Below, in pieces: positions 33,480 through 47,000 of a DNA stretch of 64,000 nucleotides. Position 1 is the stretch's first letter; each line of letters starts with the position of its first letter. Position numbers and translations under genes: made by a program. Origin of the DNA: Rutidosis leptorrhynchoides (lineage: Eukaryota; Streptophyta; Magnoliopsida; Asterales; Asteraceae); assembly GCF_046630445.1 (NCBI RefSeq), contig NC_092341.1:30394001-30458000 (forward strand). The letters run 5' to 3'. A model generated the notes under the pieces. That model had not been told where the DNA came from, did not search any database, and saw only the letters and a program-made list of their open reading frames with translations.

Positions 33480-36218
33480 CAATTGAACTAGTGATGTTCT
33501 GTGGTTCAACAATAGAATATATTTTATTTTAATATCAAACTTGCTTGATAAATTGAGTACTTCCCTCATCCTAAGGAAAAAGGAATGATCAACAGGATCC
33601 TCAAAATCTAGTGTAAGCTTGAAACATTCAGGAGGGTTGGATACTGGAGAATAGACATTGTTTTGCCATTGTAACTCAAATGATGTAACTATGGGTCACA
33701 GACTTGTATAGCATTAATCCGATTTCTTTCACGAATACATAGGGCAAGTCTTTTCAACGAAAAACTTGTTAAAACCAACCATCTCAAATTGCAATCACGA
33801 ATTATAAGCTCCAAAATCTCAAGAACAGGTAATTTAAAACAGATGATGTCAAGAAATGCAGAGTCTATGATCACACCTTGTAATGATAACGCAGTCACGG
33901 TTATTAGCGAAGCCATGTTGAATGTTATAGGTTTATAAATGGGTATGTGGGCGTAGGAAAATGAGCAAAGGTTAGGGACATCCTCAATTTTCAATAAATC
34001 AAATGGTGCTTCTGACTTTAATTTCAGTTATTGAAGATAATGAAGATTTCTAACCTTAATTGTCTTCAAATCAGTGCAATATAAAAGGTTTATTTACTCA
34101 AGTAAGGTACAAGTGGAGAATAAGTTATCAAGTACCTCTTCACTTATATTCACGTGGAACAACTCGAGTACTCGTAGGGACACACAGTTTATCACGGGAT
34201 TGCAGCTCACTGAAACAATATCGCCTGACGAGTAATGATCGAGTTTTTTAAGGGATGAGGGTTGTTTTAAAAAGTATTTCAAGGAATACTATACTTTCAA
34301 TAATATTTATGATATTCAATTTTTCTTTTCTTTTTTTCAGATTTCAAAACATATTTCTATATTATTTTATTGATAATAAAAACCAAAACATAATTACTCC
34401 AAAAGAGGGAGTAAAAGTACCATGAAAAAGTAACAATACTATGTATTATACTAACATTTTTTAACGGCTCTAGTTATTTAATCGACAACAAGCGTCGATT
34501 TATTGGCGACTTAAATGACTCTTAGAGCTTAAATTAAATTTCAGGCAGGATTTAAAACCCAAAGAAATTTGATTTTACCATTTTCATGGTGTCTCAATTT
34601 TATTTTTGTTCTTATTTTTATTTTATTTATTTTTATTTTTTTCCTACTTATTGGCCGGAGGTCCACTCGGAAGCAATCTCTATCCGTCGAATACAGAGAG
34701 GGATGACTTTCTCTACTTCGGAGAATGTTTTGGTGGAGAAATGACTTGTCTTTATTCTCGAATAAGGGAAAGATTGTCTACGTCTCACCTCTCTCATACA
34801 CTACTAATGTGGTATTGGGTTTTGTTGTTGTTGTTGGCAATACAAACAAAGATATGCTATCCTAACCCAAATAACCAATAGCTAAATACCAACTCCCCAA
34901 ACAACTCCAATAATTTCTTCTTTATCCTTGAAGGAGTTTTTCCCAAGCTCTCGATTATTATCTTCATTGTCTAATGTATTAATATTTCCAGCTTCGTCTA
35001 CATCTTGGTTATCATCCATATTAACTTCATTGTTCGAATCAATCAACTGCTCAATTCAATGTTGCTAACCTCAATATGAGATATCCTATTAAAGTCTTCA
35101 TATTGAATCATGTTTGATAGGAAATTTAGGAGTTGAAAAATCATTATTCCAATCATTCTGTGAATAGAATCATATGAACAAAATAGTTAAAAAGTGAAGC
35201 AAATATATCTATCAACGTACATAAAATACTATTTTCAATCAATCAGTATATGGAGTTACATATACACATACTACATAGTTATGGCACAACCATGACAACA
35301 CAAATTAAAAAATATAATAAAAAAATTAGGACACTGACTCACTTCAAAAACAAAAGAAACTAAAGGGTCAAAACCCAATTCACTTTTCAACACACACAAT
35401 AACACAAAAGTATAACGAACTTATGTGCCATAGCAATTTTATGTCTTTCAAAATAGAATCGTAAACAACAAGAATGAGTGGAGTCGATGATAGTGAAATT
35501 ATACCTGGTAGATGGAGTGGGTTTGTGGAGAAGACAGTTAGCAATGGCGATTGACAACGGTTGAAGAGGAAAAAGACGATGATCGTGGTTGCTGGGAGGA
35601 GGGAAGACTAGGGTTTGTAAAATATGGGCCGCTACAATTAGGTTTGTTATTATAATTTTAATTTCTTAAAGAAAAGAAAAGATAAGATAAATGTAAATGA
35701 TAAATATTTATGGAAGCACTTCATTTTCTTAAATGCATTTTTAAAGTACGGCTATAAGCTAAAAAACTCAGTAATGATCTCTACTTAAGGATAGAGTATG
35801 TAGGTTTTTCCCGGAGAATATCTAATCCGGAAACATAAAATTAAAGTTATTATTTTTTTCATAACAGATTTGGATGGACAACTCAAGGAGACAACTTTGG
35901 GCAGCTACAGTTGGAATCCATTTATAAGCAAGAGCAGTGTCTAGTTTCAGATCAAAAGGTTGGATTGGTATGTTGTTTTGGACATACCTAAACATGGTGC
36001 GATCCATAAACTTCATGTAGTCTCTTTGTTTTTCCTCTGTTGGAAACTCTTAAGGTTTTATACAACCTGAGATGAGGGATGGTAGACCAAGCATGTGACC
36101 ATGTCTTGAACAATACGCACGTACGAGCGGCATCTTTTACCGGCAACAACGGTTGTATACGATGAGTCAACTTCACCGGGACATCTTCCAATTGTGATCT
36201 TCTCTGTACATCCTCCAT
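33480..36218 (-). pseudogene. F-box/LRR/FBD pseudogene B
   Basis: Read right to left. The start at 36218 gives an F-box (VPVKLTHRIQPLLPVKDA, then KTWSHAWSTIPHLRL). A frame change near 36040 leads to the next part (MDRTMFRYVQNNIPIQPF, WIPTVAAQSCLLELS, ending about 35820 at a stop after MFPD). About 1.5 kb of foreign DNA separates this from leucine-rich parts at 34282-34094 (LRVLELFHVNISEEVLDNLFSTCTLLE) and 33994-33689 (ITFNMASLITVTALSLQGV). Beyond that only a decayed trace of the region before the FBD end remains to about 33480; the FBD end itself is missing. Upstream, a leader exon and intron (about 36235-36602, acceptor TTTTTCAG, donor GGTACC context) match those of C. Clearly dead. Confidence 0.85.
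34290..35770. other. Foreign insert within pseudogene B, with SINE-like or RTE-type tail
   Basis: This stretch has no counterpart in genes A and C. At about 34650-34840 it contains a sequence of the kind found at the 3' ends of plant RTE LINEs and AU/TS SINEs: GGTCCACTCGGAAGCAATCT, CTCTACTTCGG, GTCTACGTCTCACC, ACTAATGTGGTATTGGGTTT and a terminal (TTG)n run. The 91-residue frame across it is not a gene. Around 35500-35640 the minus strand looks like a leader exon ending in a CAG-GTATAA donor, but nothing follows it. Confidence 0.5.
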
Positions 36219-36902
36219 ATAAAGTTACGAATGCTGAAAAATGACAACAAATTGAGAATTCATAATATATGCACTACAAAAAAAATGACTATAAATTAAT
36301 AAATAAAGGTTAAGGTAGAACACGTTTATAGCAGCAAGACATATTAGGACAGAATTATTTCAAAAACAAAAAAACAAAAAAATAATAATAAAAATTAAAA
36401 ATAGGGTTCTAGGTTTCGGAGTTCATTGACGATCAAATTACAGCTCATTTTGGTGTGTTTTGGACTAAATTAAGTTGCGCAATACTACCAGACTATGTAC
36501 ATGAAGACTTGTTTATTTATAATTTTTATACATTTTGTCACCAAACTTGAATCGCCAAACTTTAAGCGTAGAAGAAGAACAACAAGAAAGTAAAGAAGGT
36601 ACCAGCTGGTTGATTTTTGTTTCTCGTTGTTGATTAATTCCACGAAATCAATTCTTCCTCGTTCGGTTCTCACTTCTCAGCTACAATTAATTACAACCCC
36701 TAAATTTTTGAAGCTGGCGATGATGATGAAGGAATAGTTAAGTGACCTCATTTTGCTTTTTAGTGGACTTAAAAAAATTTGTTGACTGAATTAAATTGGT
36801 TATTGGGCTGAAGTTTAGTTGGGCTGTGAAATTATGAAAATAGAAATTGAGTAGTACTGATTGTCGGGCTTAGGAATCAGACAGTAAACATAGTTACTAA
36901 CC
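36219..36902. other. Upstream region of pseudogene B with leader exon and intron
   Basis: 36235-36602 looks like an intron in the 5' leader (minus strand acceptor TTTTTCAG just upstream of the ATG, donor at 36601). 36603-36720 is the matching leader exon. The same layout and sequence words (AATCAATTCTTCCTCGTTC, CAGCTACAATTAATTA, AGTTAAGTGACCT) occur upstream of C at 60540-60690, so this is a duplicated promoter region. Confidence 0.6.
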
Positions 36903-37187
36903 ACCGAGCTTCTGGCTGAGTGGTACAATTCCCTAGTAGGGCTTCGCCTGGTCACAGGTTCGAGTCTCGAATGGGGCTGGTTTTCCCACATATTATGCAT
37001 AAACCGCGACGGGCTACAATCCGTAACGGGTTCCCCAGTTCACCAGTTTCTGGTGGTGGGGTAAATAATAAAATCGATCGGGTTCACGTAAGTGCGAAGA
37101 TTCGAGAGTGGGTTTCCAGTGGGGGGTAAGGGAAGGGGGACCAACCAAGTCGTTCTAAAAAAAAAACAAAAAACAAAAAAAAAAAAA
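36903..37187 (+). mobile_element. tRNA-derived SINE, about 285 bp
   Basis: A Pol III A box (TGGCTGAGTGG, 36913-36923) and B box (GGTTCGAGTCT, 36957-36967) are spaced as in tRNA genes. A non-tRNA body follows and the element ends in an A-rich tail with interspersed C (37157-37187). The boxes, length and tail fit a tRNA-derived SINE. I did not find a clear target duplication. The small plus-strand frame across it is chance. Confidence 0.82.
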
Positions 37188-37394
37188 CTTGTTAATTTTT
37201 TCGGAAAATTTTCAAGGTTTGGGAATAACTCCCATGTGAAAATTGTTGACTCTAGTTGTTAACGGACACGAAGGTTATTATGATACTATCAACATGGATT
37301 AACAATAGCGCATAGACGGCAACGGATCCTTTAAGAGTTTCCATTCATAAACTTAATCACAATATGTTAGCCATAAATAATCGAATTACAAATA

Positions 37395-37993
37395 AGGGAA
37401 ATTCGCCAAAATACACTTTTTTCAAAGTTTTCGGACAAAATACATTATTTTAAAAAAAATTGGCAATATACACCATTGGGTCGACCATCATTTTGGTAGA
37501 CCATATGTATAGAATGGCCGACTACACCTTTTTTTGCCTGTAGTCAACCAAGTTGTACTACCACTTCACATTGATGGTTGACTATGTAGTACGTCTACCA
37601 AACATTAAAGAAGAGTAGGATGGTCGACTACGTAGTCTACCAAGGAGTGTCCACTTCACAATGATGGTTGACTATGTAGTCTACCAAATATCAAAGAAGA
37701 GTTGGTCGACCACTTCAATAGGATGGTCGACTACGAAGTCTACCAATGAGTTGGTCGACCACTTCACAATGATGGTTAACTACATAGTCTACCAAACATA
37801 AAAGAGGAGTTGGTCGCCCAATTCAATAGTGATGGTTGACTACATGATTTGAAAGTTGGTGACCACTTCACAATCATTGTGAAGTGGTCTACCAAAAAGA
37901 TGGTCGACCTAATGATGTATATTGACAATTTTTTTGAAAAATTTTATATTGTTGAAAAACCTTAAAAAGAAAGTGTATTTTAGCCAATTTCCC
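37395..37993. mobile_element. Non-autonomous MULE with internal tandem repeats, 599 bp
   Basis: Inverted terminal repeats of about 100 bp begin GGGAAATTCGCCAAAATACA on the left; the right end is the diverged complement (TTTTAGCCAATTTCCC). The 9-bp duplication TACAAATAA flanks it (37386-37394 and 37994-38002). The inside consists of imperfect repeats built from GGTCGAC, TAGTCTACCAA and CACTTCACAATGATGG. No coding sequence. Confidence 0.9.
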
Positions 37994-38002
37994 TACAAAT
38001 AA

Positions 38003-39092
38003 TGGAATTCCCAAACAAGTGGGGACGGTTAAGGAATATTGTGAAAATTTGATTTATGGGTCAAAAAGACAAATTTTATAGACTCGTTTGTCATTTCTAT
38101 ATTCCTTTCAGGATTACTTGAGGATGGTGATACGATACTTACGATGGCAGTTAGCTGTACGTGGGTAAATATGAAGAATTCACCAAAACACTATGATCTG
38201 ATCAGCCCCACGTTTATTTTAGTTACATCCAAGTTTGCTTCAGTAAATTACTATTTCATTTTTTCATGTATCCATGAATTATCCACAATATTAGGCTAGT
38301 GAATTAGTAGTCAGTTACTTGCACGTTTCCTTTAATTGTTTAGCCTTTTGCATTGCATTTGTTAGTAAATAACTAAATATGTACCCCTTTCAAGTTAATG
38401 ACATGATGAATGAAATATTTGGTTAATCGAAAAAAGTCTATCTCTTGTCTATTTTCTTTGGAGATTAGCCATCTCAGATTGGCTCCTATCCTCGGAGTTC
38501 TCAGTCGACTCGAAGAGACCGTATCAGATGATGCAGTGGCGGATTATAGTGTATCTCAAACGGGGTATCCGTCCCACCTGAATTTAATGGGAAAAAAATT
38601 TTACACTAAAAAAAATTACCAAAAAATAAGGTTTTTTAGTGTTCACCCCTGCTGACAATAGAAAATTTATTTACACCCGCTCCATCTGTATCCGTGTTGA
38701 AGTTCCGCCACTGATCAGATGGTGTTAACCTTAGTGATACGCATTTTTTTGGCTAAATTACAAGAAGATATTAATAGAGTCACGCGGATATATGCGTCAC
38801 AAGTTAGTTCTTCGTTGAACTTAACCACTACACTAGATCACAACATACAAAAAGAACAATACAATGCGTGTGAACAAGTAAGGTAGCTAACGATATTTTT
38901 TTGCCTTCACTGTGATCAAGATCATAAAACAGGACATAAGTGTGGTGGACAACGCTTTACACTATAAGTGTTGACGAGCTAATTAAACTTAAATAGGTCT
39001 CTCAAGTCAAAGCCTATACGTTTCTCAGCTAATATCAAACTATTTGACACATCTTTCACCTTCACAGGTTGAATGAAGCTTCAGCTCCTCAG
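38003..39092. other. Non-coding host DNA with a possible small hAT-like MITE
   Basis: 38534-38713 is bounded by CAGTGGCGGA and its complement TCCGCCACTG, with ATCAGATG on both sides (38523-38530 and 38714-38721, the left copy three bases off the repeat). That fits a MITE of about 180 bp with an 8-bp duplication as in hAT elements, but the offset leaves doubt. 39020-39092 matches the 3' flank of F-box gene A. No gene seen. Confidence 0.5.
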
Positions 39093-39097
39093 CTAAG

Positions 39098-39553
39098 TGT
39101 TGGAGATATGGAGAACTTTAAACAATTAGAGTTAGAGGGAAGATTCCAGGAAACTCACACGAAGCTTCCACGAAGTTGTTAGAAAACTCACATGTAGCTT
39201 CCACGAAGTTGTGAGGAAATTCACATGTAGCTTCCATGAAGCTGTCAGGAAACTTACATGAAGCTTCAAAGAATTTTTTTTTTTGGCTTACTCCTTAAAC
39301 CATTCTATAAATAGACCCTCTTGTAACTCATTGTAAACACACCACAAATATTCAGTAAATACATTCTCTAGTTGGTCCGTGGACTAAAGCAATCACAACG
39401 ATTGCATATAACCACGTTATCTCTTGTGTCGATTTACATTTCTTGCATTTATAATCTTTCGTTCATTAAGTGGGTTAGTAATCTTGTAGAATTACTATCG
39501 GTGAGTGATCTTGTTGAATCACTTGCGTTGTTTTGGGTCCTAATATCCTTACA
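39098..39553 (+). repeat. 5' LTR of Tnt1-like copia
   Basis: 456 bp, direct repeat of 51688-52201. Contains about four units of a roughly 36-bp repeat around CACATGTAGCTTCCACGAAG; a TATAAATAGACC at about 39305 is a plausible promoter TATA box. Confidence 0.92.
39305..39316 (+). promoter_or_regulatory. Putative TATA box in 5' LTR of Tnt1-like copia
   Basis: TCTATAAATAGACC lies in the 5' LTR, downstream of the minisatellite and about 240 bp before the LTR end; the same word occurs in the 3' LTR near 51954. Position and sequence fit an LTR promoter. Inferred from sequence only. Confidence 0.5.
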
Positions 39554-42036
39554 ACTGGTATCAGAGCAAAAGGTTTCGTTAAGGGAACGATGGCGGAAGA
39601 CGGGAAGTTTAGAATCGACCGATTCGATGGGAAAAACTTTGGTTTTTGGAAGATGCAAATTGAAGATTACTTGTATCAAAAGAAGCTACACCAACCCTTG
39701 TTAGAGACCAAGCCTGAAAGCATGAACGATGCCGATTGGACGCTTTTGGATCGTCAAGCTTTAGGCACTATTCGTCTTTCACTTGCTAAGAACGTTGCAT
39801 ACAACGTTGTAAATGAGAAGACGACGTTTGCTTGCTTGAAAGCACTCTCTAACATGTATGAGAAACCTACCGCTTCTAATAAGGTATTTCTCATGCGTCA
39901 ATTGTTCAATACAAAGATGAAGGAAGGTACGAGTGCAATGGATCATATCAATGAATTTAATAATATCGTTTCAAGGCTTGAATCGGTAGAGATTAAGTTT
40001 GATGATGAACTAAAAGCACTAATCTTGCTTTCATCATTACCGAAAAGTTGGTCGGGTACGGTTACCGCGGTTAGTAGCTCTACGGGAACTACTAAGCTAG
40101 CGTTTGAAGCAATAAGGGATTTGATTCTTGGTGAAGATACTCGTAGGAGAAACTCGGGGGAATCGACATCCGGTTCTTTGTTAAGTACCGACAACCGTGG
40201 TAGGAAATTTGATCGCAGTGAGAAGAAGGGTAAAAAGAAGTCTAAGAAGAGGTATCCATCGAAAGATAGAAGTGAAGCTGTTTGTTGGTGTTGCAATCAA
40301 AAAGGACACTTTCAAAGGAATTGTAAAATTGGTCCAGCGAAAGGTGTGAACTTGACCGCGGAAGAAAGTGATGATGCACTTTTATGTAGTGTTGAAAATT
40401 CTATGGAGTCTTGGATTTTGTATTCGGGAGCTTCGTTTCATGCTACTCATGTCAAAAGCATGATGAAGAATTTTTGTTCATATCAAGGCAAGGTGAGATT
40501 GGCGGACGACAAACAACTCAATATAGAGGGCATTGGAGATATTGTATTGAAGACTACTCTTGGCTCTAATTGGACCTTGAAAAACGTAAGGTACATTCCT
40601 AAATTAAAAATGAAACTTATTTCGGTTGGTCAATTAGATGATGAAGGTAACGCGGTTACTTTTGAAAACCGCCAATGGAAGGTGGTTAAGGGTAGTTGTA
40701 TTGTGGCCCGTGGACTTAAAAGGGGAACTCTTTATATGGTTGAAGTGTTTGATGAAGACACGATGGTTGCTACAGTTCATGTTGAGTCTGAATCAACTCT
40801 ATGGCACCGAAGGCTCGGGCATATGAGTGAAAAAGGTATGAAGATGCTCGTTTCAAGTGGGAGGATTTCGGATTTAAAAAGGGTAGGACTTGGGTTTTGC
40901 GAACCATGTGTCTATGGGAAGCAAAAGAAGGTGACTTTTGGAAAATCGGGGAATGCACCTAAGTTGGAGAAATTGGAGCTTGTTCATACGGATGTATTTG
41001 GTCCAATGAATGTAGAATCACATGGAGGTTCTCGCTATTATGTCACCTTCATTGACGACTCCACTCGAAAGGTATGGATTTATTTTCTTAAAGTTAAATC
41101 TGATGTATTTAATACATTTGTGAAGTGGAAAGCTATGGTAGAAAATGAGACTAACTTGAAGGTCAAGTGCTTGAAGTCGGATAATGGAGGGGAATATGGT
41201 AGTCTTGAGTTTAAAGACCATTGTGCAAAGCTCCGTATTAGAATTTTGAAAACGGTACCGGAGACACCGCAACACAATGGGGTCGCCGAACGTATGAATC
41301 GTACGTTAAATGAAAGGGCAAAGAGTATGAGACTTCATGCCGGTTTGCCTAAAATGTTTTGGGCGGATGCGGTTAACACGGCGGCTTATTTGATAAATAG
41401 GGGACCCTCAACACCGTTGGGTTTCCGAATTCTCGAGGAAGAATGCCATGGTAAGAATGTGAGTTATAATCACCTTAGGATCTTTGGGTGTAATGCTTAT
41501 GTGAAGACCAAAGATGCAGATAGAGACAAGCTTGAAGCTAAGTTAAAGAAGTGTACTTTCATAGGTTACGGGTTAGATGAAATGGGTTATCGTTGTTGGG
41601 ATAACGAGGCTAGAAAAGTGATTCGTTCTCGTGATGTTACCTTTGATGAAGATTCGGTTTATGGCAAACCGGAAACGGGGAGTCCTAAACCGGGTCATGT
41701 TACTTTTGATGATATTTCTATTGATGATCTTGCAGGTTCTAGTGGGAGTACGGGTAACAATGAATTGACAATTAACGGTGAGGCGTCAGAAAATTCTAAT
41801 GATGGAAATGATTCGGAAAGCGGTGATGATTCCGAACATAGTGCGAGTTCTGGTGATGAGGAGGATACAAATGAAACCAGTCCAACCATTCCGGTTAATT
41901 CTACACTAAGACGCTCAACTAGAGTGCCCAAACCTAATCCTAGGTATTCTCTATCAGCAAACTACTTGCTCTATACCGAGAATGGTGAACCCGAGAGTTA
42001 CTTTGAGGCAAGAAAGACAAAAGAATCCATACAATG

Positions 42037-44060
42037 TGAAACACCGGCCATTTTTTTTTTTTTAAATACACAGCGGAAGACTTTATTAACAAACACAATA
42101 TAAGTCACGTCATTACGTTTAAGTTTACACAATGGTGTTACGTTATCACAAAACATTATTTATACAAAAGTCCACATCAGAGTTGGGTTGTCAAACATGT
42201 CTTCTGCAATAGCACCCTTCCCGACTAGCAGTACCTAAACCTGCAAGGGGAGAATATGTGGGGGATTAGCGCACCGCTAAGTGAATGGAATCTATCTAAC
42301 AGATATAGCTTAAGTCACACACAAGCTATATACTAACAACAACACATGCTAACTACCAACTAGCATACAATAAGACAATACGAGGATCGGCGGCTTGTAC
42401 GAGCACACGACTCCTAGCTGATCGGACTTGAGTCTACCGATAGTCCCTGCTACTCAATTCACAGTATAGTTATCCAGATGCAGGGGATGCATCATTCACA
42501 CTATACTCCACAATCAGTAGCCTATGGACCCAACCTCCCCTAGGCACGGTTGACCTCATACGGACTCTAACCTCTCCTAGGCACGGTCTCGAGTCCCCAG
42601 TCTCCCTAGGCCCGACTGGTGCCATTCACACAGTGTACACATAATTCACATACAACATCAGGCATACTATATTATTCTAACATGGCAATTTCTACACTAT
42701 GCATGGTAAAAGAGTCAACCACAGTAGCATGATATGCTACTTAAACTCTATCCGGAGATAGACCCACTCACCAATTACCAGCAACTGCTCAGTTATTATT
42801 TCTGAGCTTCCTCCTTATCCTTATAACCTGAGAACAACACAAATAAAGTTAATATACATATCCAATAAATAATATAATCATTTCATATGATTAACTAGGT
42901 CATAACACCATATATTCATAATTTTATGAGTCTACATTATGACTCCATTCAATAATGGCATACAGGTGCGTGCAAAACACGACATACACACTAAAACTCC
43001 TTTTTCGACCTAAAAACAGTTTGATCTAGTTTCATAAAAGTTCATCATTGAAAAGTACTCTTCAATACGATTCCAACGATATTTGATTCATCAAAAACGG
43101 AGTTACGGTTTGAAAGTTACGCCCGTTTCAATTTCATAAAAGGTACTGTAGCAAATAGTGATTTTCGAACACTGTAGCAACTCGGTACTGTAGCAACACG
43201 GTACTGTAGCAACACGGTACTGTAGCAACTCGTACTGTAGCAAATAGTGTTACTGTAGCAATACCGAACACTGTAGCAAATAGTGACACTGTAGCAAATA
43301 GTGATACTGTAGCAAATAGTGACACTGTAGCAAATAGTGACACTGTAGCAGTTCGGGTACTGTAGTAAAATACTGTAGCAAAATACTGTAGCAACTGGGT
43401 TTCGAACTTCTTACGCTGATTTCGTGATTTTTTCCCCAAAAACTCGATTTTTGAGCGATTTTGATCAAATTTTAAGCACATGGAAGCTACTAAACATATA
43501 TACAACCTATTTCTAACGTCAATTAACACATACAAACATATAATATGAAGATTCAAGCTCAAATTCATCAAAAACCCATTTACACCCAAAACCCAATTTC
43601 TATGAATTAAAACACGAATTCAAGCTAACAAACCTGGATAAATGATCACAAGGATGATATGAATCAATCCTTAAAGCCTCACAATCCAATTTAAGACTTA
43701 GATTCAATTAGGGTTTGTGAATGGATTAAGTTTGGTACGTTCTTGTTTGAGAAGGTTCAAGAAATGAGAAGAGTGAAGCAGATATTACACACTTATGTGG
43801 GTTATAAACCCATGCCCCATAACACACGGGTATTTATCAGTTATCTTAACTGATAACCTTTCGTATCTCCTTAGGCGGTCCTAACGGAGACCAAATTAAA
43901 TAAACCAACCTGTTCTGGGACCCTTGTCACAAACTGGTCTTAACTCCATATTCAATTAATAATAAATATATTAATAAAATAAAAGCATAATTTAAACACA
44001 ATTATAAACCTAAGGGCAATTAAGTAATCTTACTTCTAACCCCGGTTTCAGTCTGTTACA
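42037..44060 (-). repeat. 3' LTR of gypsy part of the composite
   Basis: Bounded by TGAAACACCGG on the left and CTGTTACA on the right (element sense TGTAACAG ... GTGTTTCA), 2024 bp. A purine-rich tract (complement of CCACCCCCCTTAAAG, 44064-44078) abuts it. It contains the 15-copy array of CTGTAGCAA at 43143-43402. No full partner LTR exists on the right; only its first 67 bases recur, inverted, at 49540-49606. Confidence 0.88.
43143..43402. repeat. CTGTAGCAA array in gypsy LTR, about 15 copies
   Basis: About fifteen copies of TACTGTAGCAA or CACTGTAGCAA at irregular spacing of 10-20 bp, separated by words such as ATAGTGA and CACGG. In element sense the motif reads TTGCTACAGTA and lies in the U3 part. 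Frames translated through it are repetitive and not genes. Confidence 0.9.
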
Positions 44061-44072
44061 AATCCACCCCCC

Positions 44073-47000
44073 TTAAAGAGATTCCGTCCTCGGAATCTGG
44101 TCTTGCTCAAACAGATGAGGGTAACGGGTCTTCATCAACTCTTCTGTCTCCCACGTCAAGTTAGTCCCTAAGCTGTGTTTCCATTCTACTAAAACCATCG
44201 GGATCTTTTTCTTTCTTAACTCAGTAACCTTTCTGTCGACCACTCGAATAGGTTCCTCAACCAACTTGTTACTCAAATCAACTTTCAAATCTACCAGCGG
44301 TACGATTTGTGTCTCGTCATCGACTTTACACTTACGCAAATAACACACGTTGAATGTATTATGAATACCGGCTAACTCTGACGGAAGATCTAACACCACA
44401 GTCTGATCATTCAACACTTCACTGATCGGAAACGGACCAATAAATCTCGGTGCTAACTTACCACGTTTACCGAATCTGATAACCCCTTTCCATGGCGAAA
44501 CTTTCAGATACACTCGTTCACCCACATTAAAGGTTACTGGACGTCTACGCGGATCAGCATACATTTTCTGCCTATCTCTAGCGGCTTTCAACTTTTCTCT
44601 CGCAATTGCAACTTTTTCGGCTGTCATTTGAACAATTTCGGGACCTGCAAACTGTTTCTCCCCGGCTTCTAACCAACAAGTCGGAGTTCTGCAACGACGA
44701 CCGTATAACATTTCATAGGGCGGCATCCCTATACTCGAATGATATGAATTATTATACGCAAATTCGACCAACGACAAATGTGTATCCCACGAACCACCGT
44801 ATTCTAACACACAAGCCCTTAACATATCCTCCAAAGTCTGTATCGTTCTTTCACTCTGACCGTCTGTCTGAGGATGATAAGCTGTACTTAAATTCACACG
44901 TGTACCCAAATTCTGTTGAAGACTATTCCAAAAATTCGACACAAATCTGGAATCTCTGTCTGAAACGATCGATAATGGCACACCATGTCGACTAACTATC
45001 TCGTTTATATACAATTCGGCTAACTCACTTAACGAAGCTGTTTCACGAGTAGCAAGAAAATGAGCACTTTTAGTTAGGCGATCCACTATTACCCAAATCA
45101 TATCATGTCTTTTCTGAGTTCGAGGTAATTTGGTCACAAAATCCATCGTTATATGTTCCCATTTCCACTCTGGAATCTGTAACTGACGTAACGAACCATA
45201 AGGTTTCTGATGTTCGGCCTTCACTTGAGCACATATATGACACTTTTCGACATAACGGGCGATATCTGATTTCATTGTTGGCCACCAATACACTGTTTTC
45301 AAATCATGATACATCTTATTACTACCCGGATGTACTGTCAATCTGGATTTGTGAGCTTCCGTCATGATTAAATCCCTCAAATCTCCAAGCTTAGGCACCC
45401 AAACACGATTGTTTAAGGTCTTTAGTTCACGTGAGTCATCAATTAAGTCCATTTTTCGTTTGGTCATTTGTTCAGATTTAATATGTTCGTCCTCTAAAGC
45501 ACAGGCCTGAATGGTTTTTAAGCTGTTAATCAAATCTGAAGTTATATTCAAACGAAGAAATTTCACATTTTCACTTGACTTTTTACGACTTAACGCATCT
45601 GCAACCACATTTGCCTTACCCGGATGGTATTTAATTTCACAATCGTAATCTTTGATCAACTCTTGCCATCGTCTCTGACGCATATTCAATTCTTTCTGTG
45701 AGAAGATATACTGCAAACTCTTGTGATCTGTACATATAACACAATGGGTTCCATACAAATAGTGTCTCCACAGTTTCAAAGCAAACACTACTGCAGCCAT
45801 TTCAAGATCATGCACTGGATAATTCTTCTCATGAACTTTCAACTGTCACGAGGCGTAGGCGATTACTTTATCTCTTTGCATTAATACACAACCCAACCCA
45901 GCATATGATGCATCACAGTATACCACGAAGTTGTCTGAACCTTCTGGTAAAGCTAACACTGGTGCCTGACACAGTAGCTGTTTCAAAATCTGAAAAGCCT
46001 TTTCCTGTTCATCAGTCCATCGAAAGGCTACATCTTTACGAGTCAACTTAGTCAACGGACCCGCTATTTTCGAGAAATCCTTGATAAATCTGCGATAATA
46101 ACCGGCTAATCCTAGAAAACTCTTAATCTCAGTCGGAGTCTTCGGAGAATTCCAATTCATTACCGCTTCTATCTTTGTCGGATCAACTTTTATACCTTCG
46201 GCACAAATCACATGACCCAAAAACTGCACTTCACGTAACCAAAATTCACACTTTGAAAATTTTGCAAATAATTATTCACGTTTCAACATGTTCAAAACCT
46301 GTCTCAGATGTTCAGCATGTTCACTTTCGGTCTTTGAATACACTAGTATATCGTCTATAAACACAATCACAAACTTATCTAAGAACGGACGACACACTCT
46401 ATTCATTAGATCCATGAAGATTGCTGGCGCATTCGTCAACCCAAACGGCATGACAAGAAATTCATAATGACCATACCTTGTTCTGAACGCTGTTTTCGGT
46501 ATATCTGATTCAGCAACACGAACCTGATGATATCCGGATCGTAAGTCTATCTTAGAAAAGAATGAAGCACCCTGTAACTGATCGAACAAATCATCTATTC
46601 GAGGTAATGGATACTTATTCTTCACTGTTCTTTTGTTCAATTCACGATAATCAATACACATACGCATTGATCCATCTTTCTTTTTAACAAACAATACCGG
46701 AGCACCCCACGGTGAAGAACTCGGTCGAATAAAACCACGATCTAATAACTCTTGAATCTGTGACATCATTTCACGAATTTCAGATGGCGCTAATCGGTAT
46801 GGAGCTTTTGCAACTGGAGTTGTTCCAGGAACCAACTCAATCTTATATTCGACTTCCCTTACCGGCGGCAGACCTGGTAACTCATCTGGGAATACTTCGG
46901 GAAATTCTGATACTATCGGAATATCGACCACTGTTTTCTTTTCTTTCTTTGCATCAATCACATATGCAAGAAATGATTCACAACCCTTTGCCATCGACTT

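Noticed and set aside
34606-34881. 91-residue plus-strand frame as a small membrane protein
   Set aside because: It reads through a poly-T stretch and a SINE-like or RTE-type tail ending in (TTG)n.
36920-37129. Small plus-strand frame
   Set aside because: Lies entirely inside the SINE.
37500-37920. CRISPR-like repeat array
   Set aside because: Repeats are imperfect, occur in both orientations and lie within a MULE of a plant genome.
43134-43589. Minus-strand frame rich in LFATVS-type repeats
   Set aside because: Translation of the CTGTAGCAA array in an LTR; no protein character.
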